Source: Sipunculus nudus | Taxonomy: Eukaryota > Annelida > Sipuncula > Golfingiida > Sipunculidae | DNA length: 64,000 nt | NCBI GenBank assembly: GCA_026874595.1 | Contig: CM049308.1 | Span: 21,427,867-21,491,866 of the forward strand | Direction of reading: 5' to 3' | In this document: in pieces, positions 59,640 to 64,000 of the stretch | How positions within the stretch are numbered: position 1 is the first letter of the stretch | Layout of the letters: the number at the start of each line of letters is the position of its first letter | Notes under the pieces: model-generated | The model's input: only the letters and a program-made list of their open reading frames with translations | The model's database searches: none | What the model was told of the DNA's origin: nothing | Translations under genes and position numbers: made by a program

Positions 59640-60865
59640 CCTAGTGCGCAAATTGCTAGCAATTTAGCAACTTTGGAAGCAACTTTGCCATTCGGCAGGG
59701 AAGACCTCCTGTCTCTCATACACGCAATTTGCTGGCAATTTTTCAACTTTGAAGATCTCATAATCCTCCGTTAGAGGGAGCTCCTGGCGAAGTTCATATA
59801 ATCCTCTGATAGAGGGAGTCCCAGGCGACAATGAAATGAAGTGCCCCGGCTAGAAATTCCGCAAATTGCCGGCAATTTTAGAGTGATCTTATTCATCCGC
59901 TAGAGGGAGCTAAGGCTGCAAACAAATGAAACCCCCCTCTAACAATTCCGCGATTTGCCGGCAATTTAGCAACTTTGTAGTTCACTCATTGCTCCGGTAG
60001 AGTGAGCCCAGGCGTCATACACTGAGGGACCCCTCATCTAGCAATTCCGCAAATTGCCAGCAATTTTGCAACTTTGAAGTTCTCTTTATCCTCCGATAGG
60101 GGGAGCCCTAGCAAAGATTGAAACGAGGGGCCCCTGTCTACCAATTCCGCAAATTGCCGGCAATTAAGCAACTATGGAGTTATATGAATCATCCAATAGG
60201 AGGAACCCCAGCCGAGATTGAAATTGAGGGCCCCCATCAAGCAATACCGCAAATTGCCGGCAGTTTAGCAACTTTGAAGTTCCCTGATTCCTCCGCTAGA
60301 GTGAGCCCCCTGCGGTCATACACATAGGGGCCTTCGTCTAGCAACTCCGCAAATTGCAGGCAATTTTGCAACTTTGAAGTTTTCTTTATCCTCCGATAGG
60401 GGGAGCCCTAGCCAAGATTGAAACAAGGGGTCCCTGTCAACAAATTCCGCAAATTGCCGGCAATTAAGCAACTATGGAATTATATGAATCATCCAATAGC
60501 AGGAACCCAAGCCGAGATTGAAATGGAGGGCCCCCAGTAAGCAATACCGCAAATTGCCGGCAATTTAGCAACTTTGTAGTTCCCTGACTTCTCCGCTAGA
60601 GTGAGTCCCCCCTGCGGTCATACACATAGGGGCCTTCGTCTAGCAACTCCGCAAATTGCCGGCAATTAAGCAATTTTGTAGTTCTCAGAATCCTCCGATA
60701 GGGGAGGCCCAGAGGAGATTACACTGAGTGGCCACTGTCTAATAAGCTCGCAAATTGCCGACAATTTAGCAACTTTAGAGTTAAATTAATCCTCCGATAC
60801 GGGAAGCCCCAGCCCAGATTGAAAGGAAGGGCATTCTTTGAGCAATTCCGCAATTTGCCGGACAT
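59640..60865. repeat. About 100-bp tandem array with palindromic core and 300-bp higher-order period
   Basis: The core 'gcaaattgcc' recurs at 60149, 60249, 60349, 60449, 60549 and 60651, and less regularly from 59647. Each unit has 'ccgcaaattgccggcaatt', 'agcaactttg', 'tcctccgatagggggagcc' and a 'gattgaaa' or 'catacaca' variant. AATTGCCGGCAATT is a perfect palindrome. Every third unit is most alike (60149 with 60449; 60249 with 60549; 60349 with 60651), which gives a 300-bp higher-order repeat. The left units (59485-59850) are degenerate. Confidence 0.92.
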
Positions 60866-60984
60866 TCAGTAGAGAAGATATATCTCCGTGTTTCATATAT
60901 ATCTCGGGGGGGGGGGGGGTAGAGTCTGAAAATAATCTCTTACACACGTACTCTTCCTTGTCGCTTCGACACTCTCACTCTGTA

Positions 60985-61030
60985 TACTCCTGTGCTCAGT
61001 ATAGTCCTGTGCTCAGTATAGTCCTGTGAT
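60985..61030. repeat. 17-bp short tandem repeat
   Basis: 'tcctgtgctcagtatag' twice, followed by a partial third copy. Confidence 0.75.
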
Positions 61031-61482
61031 CTCCCAAACATAAAAACGATTATTCAAATATTGATATGTGGCAAGTTAGGAACGTACATGCGCAGTTCCA
61101 CCATCCGAAAATCAACGTGTTACATACATTTTAATTTATAGACAGTACAGTTTTCTTTTCTTATTTTTAGGAACTATAAATAATATAGCCCCACACACGG
61201 GTACCCTCACCCATTCATCTTTGACTACGTTATACAAAGACATTTAAGAGAACAGCTAGTACTCTATTTTGTGAAAGGTGCCTCCGAAATGTCCTCTTTA
61301 CACTGCATATTGAAAACTTTTCAAAATATGGGAGAGAAACTCTGCCGTATACCTGTCATTAACTGTCCAAAACGAACATGGCTTTAGATTTTATACATAT
61401 AGGTAATCTAAAACCAACAATATTTCTTATTTTTATAGGCTGCAAGTAGATTACGTCTATACTGATAATTCATATAAATTGC

Positions 61483-61528
61483 GCACACACACAAATAAAC
61501 ATACACACACATGTGTATATACACACCC
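61483..61528. repeat. CA-rich microsatellite
   Basis: Interrupted CA dinucleotide tract ('cacacacacaaataaacata', 'cacacacatgtg'). Confidence 0.8.
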
Positions 61529-61639
61529 CGTAATACCTATCAAATTATGAAATATTATTACATTAATCATTTCCATTATATTATTTTAATACATTTTCAG
61601 ATGATACTGTTAGTATTTTTATTTAAATTATATTTGGCC

Positions 61640-61756
61640 CATTTTGACAGACGGGACGACGGACGGACGAACGGACCAACGGACGGACGGACAGAAGACG
61701 GACAATGGACCACCACTATCGCTCAGATGACTTATAGTTAGCTGAATTAAAAATGC
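61640..61756 (-). mobile_element. Dispersed element, family 1, start fragment
   Basis: Read on the minus strand this is 'cagctaactataagtcatct', 'gagcgatag', then GTCC repeats (61648-61703 on the plus strand is GGAC-rich), which is the start signature of the family. No matching end is seen to the left, so it is truncated. Confidence 0.5.
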
Positions 61757-61882
61757 ATGATCCTCGTTTATAGTGTCTACTAAAGATTCCTTAGGTTTTC
61801 CACTTTATTTTTTTTTCTGTTGAAAGGGTGATATTTATTTGACAGCATTTGAAAATAATTTACAGATTTACTTCTCTGATAA

Positions 61883-63587
61883 AACAAGGGACCCTTGGGT
61901 CACGCCGATCAGCTGATTGTGACAGTTATGACTGCATCACCATAGACTTTTGAAGTTGCAATGAAAATACTATTCTCAGTGCTCAGGAACTAGGGCTCAC
62001 TGACTTTGCATATAAATATAGGATACGGAATTAAATTGAATGGTACTTACAGGGACTGGTGGGAGTAACAGCACCTCTGCATATACATAAAGAATAAAAT
62101 TTAATTTTAATTTAATAAATTATTTTGAAATATTTAAAAACAGGCAGAGAGGTGTAAAACAAAACAAATAATTTTAATATCCATTCTACTGAGACAGGAA
62201 AATCATGAACAAATATTTGCATTATATCCTATTTTTTCATTTGTTAAGTTTTTTTTTAAGTTTATAAATTTTACTATATATTAACAGTATATCATATATA
62301 TCTGAAGATTTAAACTGATTCACAAATCTAAATTGCATTAACATTTTTACTTAATTTAGTCAGGTAACGTCACATTTTGCACATAGATAAATTTCTTTTT
62401 CTTAAATATTTAATTTTTAAATTTGCAAAGCAATAAATATATGAAAATAACACTCCAAATTTCAAAATTTTCAATTGCACCGTTATTCAATGAATTGTTT
62501 CATATATTATCAAATTATGCCTACTGATGGGTAAAATTATATTTTGTTTAATTATTTAAAAGGAAATAATTTCTTAAAAATGCTACATCAGAAAACCGTG
62601 GCATCTTTTGGATTACTTCTTGAATTAATATTTCAAGAAAAGTTGTGCACATTGTATCAAAAGCAGCTTTACTTTTAAAGAAATACAGTTGACAATATCA
62701 AACCATGTGTTGCAATATAATTGTTGATGGTGGTGGTGGGGATGGGTTGGGTGGGGGGGTTGGGTTGGGCCCATGAGAATATATGTATGTTTATCTCAGC
62801 AGAGATGTTCTGCCAGTGCTAATAAGGTTACCTAGGCAAGGCTTTATTGAGCAAGAGTGGGGTCTTAGATACACAAAATGCAAATACATTAGAGCATCTG
62901 AAAAAAATGCAATAATTAGAATAATTTGTAAGCTTATACTTTCAAAATTCAGAATTCAACAGATTAAATCCACATGTATCCCAGCTGTAAAATAGTTAAA
63001 TATACTTACGAGAAAATAACGTGCCATGGTTAAATTTAGGCAACTATTTTATATTTTTGCTTATATTTTAAAAATTTAAAAGATTTGGATTTACAATTAA
63101 ATTAATTAAAGATATATTACTAAAAAAAGTCCCTAGCTTTAACATTAATTTGTGTTAAGTGACCAAATATCTTTTTCCAGAACTTTTACAAACTGCAATA
63201 TGTTTGGGCCCTTTACTTTTTTATAATATATAATACAGACCTAATTTGTGGCATGTACATAGGAACTATATAGAGGAATATTTATGGTAAATTTGTGGAA
63301 AAACATATGAGTGGTTTTGATCTTAGGCAGTCCTGAAGTCTGAAAATAGGTTTCTAATTAAAAAATGAGGTATTTCCTTAATTTACCAAAGGAACGATGT
63401 CGCAAAGACCCTGTTTTCGGCTTGGTAGGAGATCGTGGGGACATCTAACATTATCCTGAATTTTGGATTCCTCGGTCTTACGGATTCAAAACGTGCCATA
63501 TCTACGGACGGAGGGACGGACGGACAGACGACAAACAATAGACAACGACTATAGCTCAGATAACTTATAGTCAGCTGAGCTGAAAAA
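61883..63587 (-). mobile_element. Dispersed element, family 1, minus strand
   Basis: On the minus strand it starts 'cagctcagctgactataagt' near 63587, followed by GTCC-rich sequence (63500-63530), and ends 'ggcgtgacccaagggtccc' plus 'ttgtt' near 61883. Both family signatures are therefore present over about 1.7 kb. The interior is AT-rich, contains a G-run cluster at 62737-62769 and shows no recognisable coding. Confidence 0.5.
62737..62769 (+). other. G-run cluster with G-quadruplex potential
   Basis: At least five runs of three or more G separated by one or two bases ('ggggatgggttgggtggggg', then 'ttgggttggg'). This fits the usual G-quadruplex pattern. It lies within AT-rich DNA inside a dispersed element. 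Confidence 0.6.
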
Positions 63588-63765
63588 GATAACAATGTTT
63601 CCATGGGGCGTGGCCCTGCAGCCCCAAAGCTCCCCACTTGAACATTTGGATCTATTCCCCACGAAATCTAAAATGTAGCAAACGCGAAGAATATGAATTA
63701 ATTTAACATATACAATTTTCAAATTCATCTAGTTCATTCACATCCCGGGCGGGGGGGGGGGGGGA

Positions 63766-64000
63766 GGGGGGGTGGCAGGGTAGAGGGGAAGTCTGCCAGT
63801 AGTGGCCAAGCTGAGCCGAGGCAAGCTGCCTGGAGTGGGTTACATAACACAGGTGTAGGCTGTACTAGGTTGGCTTGATGGGAACAACACTGACATGGTG
63901 TATGAAAACTTTTAAATTAAAAAAAAAAATATAGGTATTCATATTTCATTTAGGCTGATAAGTTAAAATTTTGTAAAATTCAGTTCTAATTTTTTAGGTA
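63766..64000 (-). mobile_element. Dispersed element fragment shared with 28777-28940, runs off the window
   Basis: The reverse complement of 63766-63915 matches 28777-28940 along its length ('catacaccatgtcagtgttg', 'gttatgtaacccac', 'cggctcagcttggccactac', 'cttcccctctaccctgc'). It includes the C-rich segment, seen here as the G tract near 63750. This is part of a family-1-like element that continues beyond the right edge. Confidence 0.55.

Larger units (their letters stand above)
60866..61639. other. Gene-free AT-rich region right of the 100-bp array
   Basis: Contains a 13-base G tract (about 60906), the 17-bp repeat and a CA tract. No coding frame is supported. Confidence 0.6.

Noticed and set aside
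61648-61703. GGAC repeat as an independent microsatellite
   Set aside because: It is the GTCC stretch that belongs to the start of dispersed family 1 on the minus strand.

Overview
The window looks like repeat-dominated nuclear DNA of a metazoan, most probably a bivalve mollusc. It is AT-rich, has no dense coding and contains eukaryotic transposon remnants: a tRNA-derived SINE, an hAT-like MITE, a TTAA-flanked MITE, a candidate solo LTR and a non-LTR reverse-transcriptase scrap. It also carries dispersed families that start 'agctcag..gac' plus GTCC/GTCGTCC stretches, or 'agcgaacctgtgagct'. I associate those families with bivalve genomes from memory, so the taxon is an inference. I found no intact protein-coding gene, no functional rRNA or tRNA gene and no CRISPR array.

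The main content, 1-59484, is a tandem array of very long repeat units (a macrosatellite). A shared landmark ('ttatctttactt') recurs at 24136, 36559 and 52620 and matches base 1, which gives four units: U1 1-24135, U2 24136-36558, U3 36559-52619 and U4 52620-59484 (broken off). The complete order, seen in U1, is A (1-4.5 kb), B (4.5-7.0 kb), C (39-bp satellite, 7.0-16.2 kb), D (16.2-18.25 kb) and E (18.25-24.1 kb). U2 has A, jumps at 27949 into late D, then has E. U3 has A, B, C, D and a small remnant of E around a 3-kb insertion. U4 has A, B and the first units of C. Blocks A, B and D are diverged relatives of each other, so the array is nested: 39-bp units, 0.91- and 1.34-kb higher-order repeats, kilobase modules, and 12-24-kb macro-units.

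The 39-bp satellite equals 13 codons, so it generates long meaningless open frames in several frames on both strands. Each kilobase module has satellite-like units just upstream of a short conserved reading frame with the pattern (M/V)Y..G(K/R)..(W/L)TDL(Y/L)E. This may be an old exon that was amplified with its surroundings. Insertions present in only some copies (SINE in U2 and U3; TTAA MITE in U3; a 3-kb element in U3) act as markers of copy history.

At 59484 the array ends inside a satellite unit. It is followed by a different tandem array (about 100-bp unit with a palindromic core and a 300-bp higher-order period, 59640-60865), then by AT-rich DNA with minus-strand dispersed elements to the end of the window. 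Very similar units placed in tandem could partly be an assembly effect (alternative haplotypes joined in tandem), which cannot be excluded from sequence alone.
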